From assembly GCA_032027145.1 (NCBI GenBank), contig JAVSMP010000001.1, positions 648,903 through 712,902 of the forward strand: a DNA stretch of 64,000 nt. Reading direction: 5' to 3'. A program made the position numbers and the translations under genes. Below, piece by piece: positions 1-9,016 of this stretch; the stretch's first letter is position 1; each line of letters opens with the position of its first letter. Under the pieces are notes generated by a model. The model was not told the DNA's origin. It saw nothing but the letters and a program-made list of their open reading frames with translations, and made no database searches. Origin of the DNA: Ignavibacterium sp. Its GTDB lineage: Bacteria > Bacteroidota > Ignavibacteria > Ignavibacteriales > Ignavibacteriaceae.

Positions 1-33
1 AACTGAGATTGAAAGGGAAAAAGGGAAACTACA

Positions 34-732
34 ATGAGCGCAAAAATATTATTGGTTGAAGACGAAGAAAACCTCGCAATGGGACTTGAATATAACCTTA
101 AGGAAGAAGGATATAAAGTAGATTGGGCAAAGGATGGTAAAGAGGCAATAAATTTTTTTGCTGAAAATAATTATGATCTCATACTTCTTGATATAATGCT
201 TCCATACTTAAATGGTTTTGAAGTTGCCGGATTCATTAGAAAGGAAAATCCGCAAATGCCGATTTTAATGCTTACTGCACGTACCGGTGTTGATGATAAA
301 GTAAAGGGATTAGAAATTGGAGCTGATGATTATATTACAAAACCTTTTCATCTTAAGGAATTGCTGCTTCGCATAAAGGGGATGCTAAAACGAAAAAGCT
401 GGTATAGCTCTGTTGTAAAACACGAGCCGATTTATAAGTTTGGCGGTAACGAAATAAATTTTGAAAATTTTAAATGCAGAAAAGGCAAAACAGAATTCCA
501 GCTTACCTCGTATGAAGCAATGATAATGAAATATCTTATATTAAATAAAAATAAGATCGTTACCCGGAAAGAGCTTTTGGAAAATGTCTGGAACACCGCA
601 CCCGATGTTGAAACAAGAACTATTGATAATTTTATGGTACGTTTAAGAAAATATTTTGAGAACGATCCGGCTGATCCGAAATTTATTTTAAGTGTAAGAA
701 GCGCCGGATATATGTTTCAGGATCAAATTTAA
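34..732 (+). CDS. OmpR/PhoB-family response regulator
   Basis: A 232-residue two-domain response regulator. The N-terminal receiver (about residues 4-115) has the acidic pair E9/D10, the phospho-acceptor Asp53 in LILLDIMLP, Thr81 and Lys103 in ITKPF. The C-terminal half (about 130-230) is an OmpR-type winged helix ending in RTIDNFMVRLRKYF and VRSAGYMF. It would be phosphorylated by a histidine kinase and bind promoter DNA. The purine-rich AAAGGGAAA stretch ahead of the ATG supports this start. A cognate kinase is not visible and may lie just upstream of the window. The next gene starts 18 bases downstream on the same strand, so the two could be co-transcribed. The targets cannot be read from the sequence. 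Confidence 0.95.
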   Translation: MSAKILLVEDEENLAMGLEYNLKEEGYKVDWAKDGKEAINFFAENNYDLILLDIMLPYLNGFEVAGFIRKENPQMPILMLTARTGVDDKVKGLEIGADDYITKPFHLKELLLRIKGMLKRKSWYSSVVKHEPIYKFGGNEINFENFKCRKGKTEFQLTSYEAMIMKYLILNKNKIVTRKELLENVWNTAPDVETRTIDNFMVRLRKYFENDPADPKFILSVRSAGYMFQDQI

Positions 733-750
733 TTTAAATTAGAGAAAAGT

Positions 751-1290
751 ATGGATAGATTAATTCAAATAAATAAAGTCTCTGATATTCCTGCTGTTTA
801 TCAAAACACTCCTATTGGATTACTTTTAGAATATCATAATTTAAACCGCGGGTTTGAAAATTACACAGATGCACAACTACTTATTGGTATGTGTATGGAT
901 CATAGAAATAATCTCAACCTACCGGAAAAATTTACGTACAGAATCCGCACAGGAGGCGCTAATTTAAGATATAGTGAATTTAAAGTTTCATTTGCTATTT
1001 CTGTCGGTGGAGTTAAGCACATCGCACTTATTGGTCATAGCAATTGCAGTATGGTAAATCTTGTTTCTAAAAAGGATCAATTTGTAAAAAAACTTGCTGA
1101 AAATGGCGGCTGGAGTATTGAACAAGCTGAAGAACATTTTAACAACTATGCGCCAATGTTTGAGATCAACAATGAAATTGATTTTATACTTAGTGAAACT
1201 GCCAGATTGAGAAAACGATATCCCAAAATTCAGATTGCACCAATGTATTATAGGGTTGAAGACGATCTTCTTTATTTTATAAAGGAATAA
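751..1290 (+). CDS. beta-carbonic-anhydrase-like protein
   Basis: A 179-residue protein with the zinc-site layout of beta-carbonic anhydrases: CMDHR (the CxDxR motif, Cys ligand plus Asp-Arg dyad) near residue 48 and HSNC (HxxC, His and Cys ligands) near residue 97. It would interconvert CO2 and bicarbonate in the cytoplasm. It is somewhat short, and the sequence around the motifs (a Met before the first Cys, a Met after the second) is atypical. A diverged or specialised member is therefore possible. It follows the response regulator by 18 bases and its stop lies 4 bases from the convergent secreted-protein gene, with no room for a classical terminator. Confidence 0.7.
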   Translation: MDRLIQINKVSDIPAVYQNTPIGLLLEYHNLNRGFENYTDAQLLIGMCMDHRNNLNLPEKFTYRIRTGGANLRYSEFKVSFAISVGGVKHIALIGHSNCSMVNLVSKKDQFVKKLAENGGWSIEQAEEHFNNYAPMFEINNEIDFILSETARLRKRYPKIQIAPMYYRVEDDLLYFIKE

Positions 1291-1294
1291 TAGC

Positions 1295-2677
1295 TTACTT
1301 TAAATAAATCATTTTCTTTGTTTGAAAATAATCTCCGGCTTTTAATTTGTAAAAATAAACTCCACTTGAGAGTTTACTCGCATCAAATTCAAGTTCGTAA
1401 AATCCAGCCGATTTGTATTCATCAAGCAGAGTTGCAACTTCTCTACCCAACAAATCATACACTTTTAGTGAAACATGCTGCATACTGCTTGTTGAATATT
1501 GTATCCTGGTTGATGGATTAAACGGATTGGGATAGTTCTGTGCTAATGAATAATTAAATTCATTACCTAAGTTTTCTTCAATATCACTAACTACAGTGTA
1601 GTTATACAATATCTGTATATGATTCTGCCAGGCAGAGTTTTCCCACATTTCCCATGCAAAGACAGTTTCATTGCCATTAGCATCATAAGTGGATATTAAC
1701 CTGCTGGAGTTTTCCCAATTATTATTCTGCCAGAATTGAGTTACCCATTCTAAAAATTTGTTATCAGGAGTATAAGTTCTTACCCATCTTTGTTGGTTTA
1801 TCCAGCCGTTTATGCTATGCCAGTATTGAGCGACATATTCTATTAACAAATGATTACTGTTGTAGTTTATCGTTTGCAAAACAATGTTTGTCCATATAGT
1901 GTCAATCCATCCTTCCTGGAGTATTACTACTGTAAGATTTCCATTACTGTATTGATTTGTAAATTTCGATTCAAGAAACCAGTTATCATTTTCCCATCTG
2001 TTATAAAGTGTTTCGATTATGTTGTTCTGGCTGTCGTAGGAATTTTGAATTAATTCAACATTATTCCAGCCAGATATATATTGCTGAAAAAGTTCTTCGG
2101 TTAGATTGTTATTAACAAAAGTGTATTGATATCTATCTACATTAAGCCAATTGGTATTGTCCCATTGCTGGTAAAGTTTCTCTGTAAGATGGTCGTTTAT
2201 ATGTGTATAGACGGTTCTGTTTGAATTGACCCAATTAGAAGAATTCCAGCTTTGGCTTAACTCAGTAATTGTATTTCCATTCCCATCATATTCATATAAG
2301 AATCTCTCGGAATTAACCCAGTCATTATCTACCCAGGCTTTATAAATTTCTTCAATAATATTTCCATTTTCATCAACAACCGTCCAGTACTGAGTTTCGT
2401 TTACCCATTGATTATTATCCCAGGCTTCAATTGTTGTTAGATAATTGAAGTTAACTGAATCATAGTAATATGTATATCTGCTGGTATTCAGCCATGCAGA
2501 GTTGATCCATTTTTGCTCGATGCTTTCTTTAATAAGATACACATCCTCAGTTGTTTTTTCTGAAATGATTGTTCTTGTATTAAGTTTCTTATTAAAAAAT
2601 TTTTCAAAATCATCTTGTTGCGGAAAGGTCTGAATAAAACCAAGCAATATTACTAATACTGTAATTCTGAATTCCAT
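1295..2677 (-). CDS. Trp-rich repeat secreted protein with type IX sorting domain
   Basis: A 460-residue exported protein. A signal peptide (about residues 1-20) leads into roughly ten tandem repeats of about 30 residues. Each is built around W-(N/D/E)-x-x-x-W-x-N followed by an aromatic-rich R-x-x-Y-x-Y strand and a D-x-x-G-N turn. The last 85 residues form a type A sorting domain: NYPNPFNPST, then VYDLLGREVATL, SGVYFYKL and KKMIYLK. Such domains send proteins through the type IX secretion system to the cell surface. The repeats look like a beta-rich adhesive or structural scaffold; no catalytic motif was seen. The gene lies downstream of several tiny ORFs on the same strand and converges on the carbonic-anhydrase-like gene. 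Confidence 0.85.
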   Translation of the reverse strand: MEFRITVLVILLGFIQTFPQQDDFEKFFNKKLNTRTIISEKTTEDVYLIKESIEQKWINSAWLNTSRYTYYYDSVNFNYLTTIEAWDNNQWVNETQYWTVVDENGNIIEEIYKAWVDNDWVNSERFLYEYDGNGNTITELSQSWNSSNWVNSNRTVYTHINDHLTEKLYQQWDNTNWLNVDRYQYTFVNNNLTEELFQQYISGWNNVELIQNSYDSQNNIIETLYNRWENDNWFLESKFTNQYSNGNLTVVILQEGWIDTIWTNIVLQTINYNSNHLLIEYVAQYWHSINGWINQQRWVRTYTPDNKFLEWVTQFWQNNNWENSSRLISTYDANGNETVFAWEMWENSAWQNHIQILYNYTVVSDIEENLGNEFNYSLAQNYPNPFNPSTRIQYSTSSMQHVSLKVYDLLGREVATLLDEYKSAGFYELEFDASKLSSGVYFYKLKAGDYFQTKKMIYLK

Positions 2678-2804
2678 ATTAAGCTCCGTAAAATTTTAAT
2701 AGTGTTTATTTCTTAACAGCGTTTTAATTATGTCACTTCTCTGCTGATAACTCTTCCGGATATGCAGCAGCAATTAAGAGCTTAATCACTGCTGCAATGT
2801 TATT

Positions 2805-2891
2805 TTATCCCTCCAGCCAACAACTGTCTCTAGTTAATTTCTTTAATACATCTTGCATAAAAATATCTGACTTCAAAAGGATTTTTTTCAT
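2805..2891 (-). CDS. possible 28-residue peptide gene
   Basis: A short ATG ORF (MKKILLKSDIFMQDV start) downstream of the two small membrane-peptide genes on the same strand. Its 3' end reads CTGGAGGGATAA, almost the same Shine-Dalgarno-plus-stop arrangement as the end of the 53-residue ORF at 3033. Here, however, the motif is followed by AATAACATT rather than an ATG. Coding status is uncertain. It may be a leader or a decayed member of the same series. Confidence 0.3.
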   Translation of the reverse strand: MKKILLKSDIFMQDVLKKLTRDSCWLEG

Positions 2892-2923
2892 TTTATTTGT
2901 CTAATAGCTAAAGCTTTGATAAT

Positions 2924-3031
2924 CTAGCTACTCTCTGAAAATAACAGCCAAGCCAGCAGAAGAAGAGTATATAAGATTTTAAAAAAATCGCGCCTGATAA
3001 TGTTTATGTTTTGTTCTAACTGACTTCTCAT
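2924..3031 (-). CDS. small single-pass membrane peptide, 35 residues
   Basis: A short ORF with a strong Shine-Dalgarno (GGAGGG) 5 bases before its ATG. The product begins MRSQLEQNINIIRRDFFKI, a polar, basic N-terminus. One hydrophobic segment follows (about residues 17-31, YTLLLLAWLLF) and a short acidic tail. The GGAGGGATAATATG junction contains the stop codon of the preceding 53-residue ORF, so the start is one base past that stop and translation is probably coupled. Function is unknown; it could be a small partner of a membrane complex. The gene lies downstream of the hybrid sensor kinase on the same strand. Confidence 0.6.
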   Translation of the reverse strand: MRSQLEQNINIIRRDFFKILYTLLLLAWLLFSESS

Positions 3032-3032
3032 A

Positions 3033-3194
3033 TTATCCCTCCATTAACAAAAGATTAAATATCAGCAGCATTAGAGCTACAGTAACAATAATTAATAAAG
3101 CATAAACACTCATTTCAAATTTCCTTGCTCTTTTCCTCATCTGAGTCTTGGTTTTATCATTTCCAGAAAAATGTTGTGTGGATAAATGCTTCAT
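3033..3194 (-). CDS. small single-pass membrane protein, 53 residues
   Basis: A short ORF starting MKHLSTQHFSG. It has a lysine/arginine-rich cytoplasmic-type stretch (about residues 14-26), one clear transmembrane helix (about 30-50, VYALLIIVTVALMLLIF) and the C-terminus LLLMEG. The last codons, ATG GAG GGA TAA, double as the ribosome binding site of the next tiny gene, a typical translational-coupling layout. Upstream is a weak AAGAGA site. No family is recognised. Its position 166 bases downstream of the hybrid two-component gene, in the same direction, suggests but does not prove shared regulation. Confidence 0.55.
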   Translation of the reverse strand: MKHLSTQHFSGNDKTKTQMRKRARKFEMSVYALLIIVTVALMLLIFNLLLMEG

Positions 3195-3360
3195 TTTATT
3201 GTCTCTTTTTTAATTACTAAATTAATTTTTTAAGGAGGGGGTAAATTGCTTTTTCGCTTCAATCTTTTGCTGTTTTGATGCAAAACGAATAAAAATAATT
3301 TGCTTTCTGTAAAGTGTTAAGACTAGTTAAGCAACAGTGTAATACAGGCTTGAGTCTGTT

Positions 3361-6300
3361 CTACGGTTTCATTTGGTTAAACTCTGAAGGCAGACAGTTA
3401 AAGTGTTTCTGGAATGCTCTTGTAAACTGAGCCGGACTTCCGAAGCCTACTTCAAAAGCGATTTGTGTGATGCTTAATTTTTTTTCAAGTATCAGCCTGG
3501 CAGATCGGTTAAGTTTGTAATTGCGGATAAACTCGCCGGGTCCTTGTCCTGCCGCAGACTGCATTTTTCTGGTAAGCCGGCTTCTGCTCATAAACATTTC
3601 TTTTGCAAGTATCTCGCTGTTAAAGTTTTCATCATTAAGATATTTTTCAACAATAGATGATGCTTTTTCGATGAGTTCTTTTTCTTCCTTATTGTAAGGA
3701 ACGGTTTCAGTGGGCAGGGTTATATCTCTACTGAATTTTTCTTTAAGCAATCTTCTTTGCTCAATAAGATTTTTTATGCGGACTAATAATTCATTTTGTT
3801 CAAATGGTTTTGTGATGTAATCATCAGCTCCAAGCTCTAATCCATCCAATTTACTTTGATGATCTACTTTTGCTGTAAGAAGAATTACTGGTATGTGGCT
3901 TGTCTTCCAATCAGATTTTATTCTTCTACAGAATTCAAACCCATCCATTCCGGGCATCATAACATCACTCAAGATTAAGTCTGGCAAATTGTTTTTTGTT
4001 ATTTCAATTCCGCTTTCACCGCAGTCAGCAAGCAGAAGATCATAATCAGATTTTAAAAGATCATTAACATAAACTCTTACATCTTCATTGTCTTCAACAA
4101 AAAGTATTAAAGATTTTTCATTTATGTTTCCGGAAGCTGTGCTAAAATGTTCGGGGGATAAGGGATCAATATGTTCAGTGGCTTGTGTTTCGATATTCGC
4201 TTTTAATTTCTCTGATACTGCTGAATGATTGCTCTTTATTGGAATTGTCAAAACAAATTCAGTCCCTTCGCCTTCAACACTGTTTAAATTAATTTCCCAA
4301 TTATGAAGAGTAGCTAATTCCTTAACTAATGCTAATCCTATTCCTGAACCGCCAAAATTTCTTTTGGATGAATTATCAATCTGGTAAAATCTATCAAATA
4401 TTTTGTTTTGGAATTCATTGGGAATACCAATTCCCGTATCCTTAACCGAAACTGTAATCTGATCAGCATTGTTATCTGGACAATTAATATTTACATAAAT
4501 ACTTCCACCTGAGGGTGTAAACTTAAAAGCATTGCTAAGCAGATTATTAATAATTTTTTCCAGCTTGTCTTTATCTATCATTGCATAAACTGAATCTTTT
4601 TCAGCCGAAAAAACAAAGTTAATACTTCTTTCTTCGGCAAGTGGTTGTAAATTATTAAAACACGCTTTAATTACATCAACAATATTATACGAATCAACCT
4701 TTAATGGAATTGTCTCTGCTTCCAATTGTGAAAGCTCAAGTAATTGATCTATTAACTGTTGAAGTTTTTCTGTGTTACGCAGAAGCATTTTATAATAAAC
4801 AGGAATATTGTCTCTTATCTTTCCGTTCAGTAATGATTCCAATGGTCCTTTTATAAGCAGCAATGGTGTTCTGAACTCGTGAGACAGATTTGCAAAAAAT
4901 CTTGATTTCATCTGTTCAACTTCGCGCAAGTGATATGATTCAAATTCACGCGTTTTTAATTCCTGCTGAATACTTGCCCTGTATGCCTGGAATTTTATAA
5001 TTCCCCACACGCCGGTAATAAAAACAATAAAGTACAAAAGGATTGCCCATCCGGTTTGCCACCACGGCGGTGTAATTGTAATTGCAATTGATTTTACATT
5101 ATCACACCATACACCATCACTGTTTGTTGACCTGACTTTAAAAGTATATTTGCCGGGATTGAGATTTGTATATGTAACATATCTTCTGCTGCCGCTTTCA
5201 ACCCAATCTTTATCAAAGCCTTCCATTCTGTAAGCATATTTTATTGAATGTGGACTATTATAATCGAAAGCAGAAAATTCAAATGAAAAAACATTTTGCT
5301 TGTGCGACAAGGTAATATCATCTGTAAAAAAAATGTTTTTTGTCAGAACAGAATTTGCACTTGGAGAGATTGAGCTGTTAAATATTTGAAAATCGCTTAT
5401 GACAAGCTTTGGCTTGTATGATGACTGGATTATTTCTGAGGGGTTAAATGTATTTAATCCTGAAGTACTGCCAATCAAAATAAAATTTCCATCAACCCTT
5501 AACACAGATTCGCTGTTAATATCAACTCCATCAATGCCGTCTTCTTTTGAAAAGTTTATAACCGAATTATTTTTAGTGTTAAAAAATGTAATGCCTGAGC
5601 TGGTGCCAAGCCAAAGATTTCCACTGTCATCTTCCACAATACTTTTAATTGAGTTATCAGCCAAACCATTCTGAATAGTATAAACATTAATGCTTCTGAT
5701 GATAAATGATGACGAGTGCTCGTCTGTTGGATAGTCGAGGATAAGCTTGTTTAATCCGCTGTTGGTTCCAATCCAAAGAATTACAGACTTGCTTTCATCA
5801 GAATTATAAGTTGATTCTGTAATTGAATAAACACTATTGCTGCTAAGTTTAAATTTTGAGGCATTGCTTAAATTAATCCGGAAAAATTTGTTTGTCGTTT
5901 CATTAAAACAATTTAATCCCCCGCCGTTTGTTCCGATCCATATTCTTCCTTTGCTGTCTTCAAAGATGTCCCAAACATCATCATAACTTAACGAATATTC
6001 ATCGTTAGAATCATTCAGCCAGTTTTTCACTTTGCCGGAAACCAAATCCAGACTTGCAAGACCAATACCCCAATATCCAATCCATAATCTGTTTTTGCGG
6101 TCTTTGTAGAGTGACTTAACGAAGTTTTTTGACGGAGATTTGATTACATTATCAACGATTGCTTTCTTAATAATCTTATTTGTCTTATAGTTTAACAAGT
6201 ACAAACCCGATCCATAGGTTCCAATCCATAATTCGTTTTCACGTCCCGGTGTTAAGCACCATATATTATCGGATGCCAGCGATGGATGTTTTTTAATCGT

Positions 6301-7530
6301 TTTCTTCCCAACTGTTCCCGAAGTAAAATAAAATCCGTTTTCTGTTCCGAACCAAATTGTTCCATCTTGTGTTTTGGCTATTGCTTTAACATCACATTTA
6401 GATATTGGAGCAGTATTAAATCTTTCTTTAGAATACTTAAGTTTGTTATTAAACTTGATGTTCTTTTGAGAAAAAAAATTAATTCCGTTGTTAGTTCCTA
6501 TCCACAAGACACCAGAATTATCTTTATAAATACTATATATCTGATTACTTAATAGTCCGCTTTGACTTTCTTTATTTGCCGTAAATCTATCTAAAGTATT
6601 TCTGCTAAGATTATACCGTAATAATCCTGCATAAGAGTAAATCCAGAGTATTCTCTCTCCGTTAACAATTTCTTCAATTACCGAACCTGTGCCGGTGCCA
6701 AACATAAGATTATCGGGATTTGAAATTGCAATTGAGTTTAATTGTTCAGTTTCCGTGTTAAGAATAGTAAGCCCATTTATGGTTCCGATGTACAATATTT
6801 TATTTTCTAAACAGGAGCTGGTTATTGCCCATATAGTATTTGCACTTAGTGAAGAAGTATTATCCGGTGAATTGAAAAATCTGGTAAAGTGTTTCTCGGA
6901 TTCTTCGGGATTAAACTTATTAAGACCATAAAAGGTGCCTATCCATAAATTGTTTTTTTCATCTTCAACAATTGCAGAGATGTAGTTGTTGCTAAGAGAG
7001 TTATTATCGTTTGGATCATTATGCCAGTTTTTTATTTCTCCGGTTTCAGGATTTAGTCGATATAAGCCGCTTCTATAGGTTCCAACCCATACATATTTGT
7101 TGTCATCTATATGGATTACGTTTATGGGATTATCTTTTTCATCAGTTGATTTTATATCCCATTTTTTAAACCTGTTAAATACCGGATCATAACAGTTGAT
7201 AATTCCGTTCTTTGTTCCAATCCAGATATTACCCTCATAATCTTCTGTAATTGCCATTGTGGTATTATCTGAAATAGAGTTCTGATCCTTCTGATCATTT
7301 CTAAAAACTTTGAATTGATAACCGTCAAAACGATTTAATCCATCATCAGTTGTAAACCAAAGAAATCCTGATTTATCCTGAATTATGTTGTACACAGTAT
7401 TATTTGATAATCCATCGCTTGTTGTTAATTGGTTAAATGGAAGTGATTGTGAAAAATGCTGTAATGAACAAAAAATGAATAATAGGATAGAATAAACTGT
7501 TGTCCCTTTATTTAAAAATAGTTCTGCCAT
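3361..7530 (-). CDS. hybrid two-component system sensor/regulator
   Basis: A 1389-residue one-protein signalling system. A signal or anchor segment (about 1-30) leads to a long periplasmic beta-propeller of Reg_prop repeats (LWIGT/IWIGT motifs up to about residue 690). A Y_Y_Y domain follows (about 765-810), then one transmembrane helix (about 824-843). The HisKA domain has the phospho-accepting His near 883 in LSHEFRTP. The HATPase has LLSNAFKFTPSGG near 1000 and GGSGIGLAL near 1062. The receiver has its Asp near 1187 in LILSDVMMPG, and the C-terminus is an AraC-type HTH (about 1285-1389). In Bacteroidota such proteins sense periplasmic glycans and activate neighbouring genes. No SusC/SusD pair is nearby, so the ligand is unknown. 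Confidence 0.95.
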   Translation of the reverse strand: MAELFLNKGTTVYSILLFIFCSLQHFSQSLPFNQLTTSDGLSNNTVYNIIQDKSGFLWFTTDDGLNRFDGYQFKVFRNDQKDQNSISDNTTMAITEDYEGNIWIGTKNGIINCYDPVFNRFKKWDIKSTDEKDNPINVIHIDDNKYVWVGTYRSGLYRLNPETGEIKNWHNDPNDNNSLSNNYISAIVEDEKNNLWIGTFYGLNKFNPEESEKHFTRFFNSPDNTSSLSANTIWAITSSCLENKILYIGTINGLTILNTETEQLNSIAISNPDNLMFGTGTGSVIEEIVNGERILWIYSYAGLLRYNLSRNTLDRFTANKESQSGLLSNQIYSIYKDNSGVLWIGTNNGINFFSQKNIKFNNKLKYSKERFNTAPISKCDVKAIAKTQDGTIWFGTENGFYFTSGTVGKKTIKKHPSLASDNIWCLTPGRENELWIGTYGSGLYLLNYKTNKIIKKAIVDNVIKSPSKNFVKSLYKDRKNRLWIGYWGIGLASLDLVSGKVKNWLNDSNDEYSLSYDDVWDIFEDSKGRIWIGTNGGGLNCFNETTNKFFRINLSNASKFKLSSNSVYSITESTYNSDESKSVILWIGTNSGLNKLILDYPTDEHSSSFIIRSINVYTIQNGLADNSIKSIVEDDSGNLWLGTSSGITFFNTKNNSVINFSKEDGIDGVDINSESVLRVDGNFILIGSTSGLNTFNPSEIIQSSYKPKLVISDFQIFNSSISPSANSVLTKNIFFTDDITLSHKQNVFSFEFSAFDYNSPHSIKYAYRMEGFDKDWVESGSRRYVTYTNLNPGKYTFKVRSTNSDGVWCDNVKSIAITITPPWWQTGWAILLYFIVFITGVWGIIKFQAYRASIQQELKTREFESYHLREVEQMKSRFFANLSHEFRTPLLLIKGPLESLLNGKIRDNIPVYYKMLLRNTEKLQQLIDQLLELSQLEAETIPLKVDSYNIVDVIKACFNNLQPLAEERSINFVFSAEKDSVYAMIDKDKLEKIINNLLSNAFKFTPSGGSIYVNINCPDNNADQITVSVKDTGIGIPNEFQNKIFDRFYQIDNSSKRNFGGSGIGLALVKELATLHNWEINLNSVEGEGTEFVLTIPIKSNHSAVSEKLKANIETQATEHIDPLSPEHFSTASGNINEKSLILFVEDNEDVRVYVNDLLKSDYDLLLADCGESGIEITKNNLPDLILSDVMMPGMDGFEFCRRIKSDWKTSHIPVILLTAKVDHQSKLDGLELGADDYITKPFEQNELLVRIKNLIEQRRLLKEKFSRDITLPTETVPYNKEEKELIEKASSIVEKYLNDENFNSEILAKEMFMSRSRLTRKMQSAAGQGPGEFIRNYKLNRSARLILEKKLSITQIAFEVGFGSPAQFTRAFQKHFNCLPSEFNQMKP

Positions 7531-7666
7531 AATCTGATAATGTTATACTTCATCTGCTCATTGAACAACAAAAAAAAGATGTCTGTATTAAGAAAATATT
7601 TTTTCAGGTAAGTTGCAAATAAGCTTGATGTGCGCTTATAATTGGTGATTGTTAACTTTTGATCAC

Positions 7667-8815
7667 TCAGAAAGAATAAGTAAACCTAACACTTACATGA
7701 TCGGCAGAATTACGATAAGATTTAAAATTAATACCCGCATAAAAACTATTCCAGATATTATAAACTAATCCCCACCTCTGATAAAAATCATCCTTTTCTT
7801 TAAATGGTCTGTGGACGTATCCTCCAATCTGAATGCTGAATATTGTTCTGCCCATTAAAAACTCTACCCCTGTCAAAACTGAAGCTCTGAACGGATCAAC
7901 ATTGGTTCCTGGATTTTTGCGTCTGTTTATTTCAACAGCTCTTCCGTTTCTTTCAAGTTCTCCTGCAAGTGTAAATGCAGCAACTCTTCCAAACTGCCAG
8001 CTTCTTAAAACTGTAATTCCATACATTGGTACTTGCCCAGGCATCGGATATGGCATTGAAGATATTCCCCAGGAAAAAGATAAATCCCAGCGTGTTTTTT
8101 TCTCATGTGTTAAATAAGGATCGGGAATGTTTCGTTCATAAAAATCCGGTTTATCTAAAAAGTAATTTGTAGATAAAGAGATTGCCCAATAGTTTATACC
8201 TCCGTTTGGTTCAAGTATAGCTGCATTTGATTGATGATTCATACTTCCATCGAACTGTATTTCCAGATTGTCTAAAGGTCTTAACGAAATTCCTGCCCCA
8301 ACAGATATTAAAAAATTTAAATGAGTAGCATAAGCCATATTATCCGGATGAGTTTCTTTGTTAAAAGGTTTTGTTAAATAAGACAACCCTGCTTTTCCTT
8401 TTAAATGCGGATTAAAAAAATCAGGTATTCCAAAGAAATATGTAAAAGACAAACCACCTGAATAGCCTTCGCCAAGAACTTCTTTGTTGATTAAATTATG
8501 ATAAGCAAGAAATACACCTATCCGCGGATAACAATGACAATCATTCCACACTTCATCATTATTTAAATGCCAGCTATAATCAAGCTCATACACCTGCGGA
8601 TGCAAACCTCGTAAATTAACGACCTCTTTTGCATGCGAAATCATATAGCCAGTCAAAAAACCTGCACCAATAACCCTGACTGAAGTTCTTTCTGTCTGCT
8701 CTGTTTTATCATCTGCAGTATTTTGAAAATCACTGTTTTGTGAAAACAGTTGTGCAGCGCTAAAGATTGAAAACAGGACAAACATAATAATTATGTTCTT
8801 AACATTGATATTCAT
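7667..8815 (-). CDS. PagL-like acyloxyacyl hydrolase (outer membrane)
   Basis: A 382-residue protein with a signal peptide (about 1-25) and alternating beta-strand sequence ending in VSVRFTYSF, a C-terminal Phe typical of outer membrane barrels. The segment NHQSNAAILEPNGGIN matches the lipid A 3-O-deacylase (PagL) catalytic pattern H-x-S-N...PN-x-G, with the His-Ser pair. It would trim acyl chains from lipid A. It is longer than PagL itself (about 170-190 residues), as many environmental homologues are, and the N-terminal half holds extra strands of unknown role. It is transcribed in the same direction as the hybrid regulator downstream, 136 bases away. Confidence 0.75.
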   Translation of the reverse strand: MNINVKNIIIMFVLFSIFSAAQLFSQNSDFQNTADDKTEQTERTSVRVIGAGFLTGYMISHAKEVVNLRGLHPQVYELDYSWHLNNDEVWNDCHCYPRIGVFLAYHNLINKEVLGEGYSGGLSFTYFFGIPDFFNPHLKGKAGLSYLTKPFNKETHPDNMAYATHLNFLISVGAGISLRPLDNLEIQFDGSMNHQSNAAILEPNGGINYWAISLSTNYFLDKPDFYERNIPDPYLTHEKKTRWDLSFSWGISSMPYPMPGQVPMYGITVLRSWQFGRVAAFTLAGELERNGRAVEINRRKNPGTNVDPFRASVLTGVEFLMGRTIFSIQIGGYVHRPFKEKDDFYQRWGLVYNIWNSFYAGINFKSYRNSADHVSVRFTYSF

Positions 8816-9016
8816 ATTTCTATGCAGATAAAATAAACCATTGACTTTTCAAAAAAACAAATCTATTTGACCAAACAACTGTTTATATTATAAAACAGTA
8901 TTTTAAAAAAGAATCAATGTAAATATAAAATTTTAATTGTAACTGAAATCAGAATTTTCTAAGTTAATAAAAACAGTTATCCCATCTATTTATTTTTTAA
9001 AAGGAGTGTGTATGCC

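Noticed and set aside
3177-3185. DnaA-box-like TGTGGATAA
   Set aside because: A single box inside a small coding ORF, without a cluster or AT-rich unwinding region, is expected by chance.
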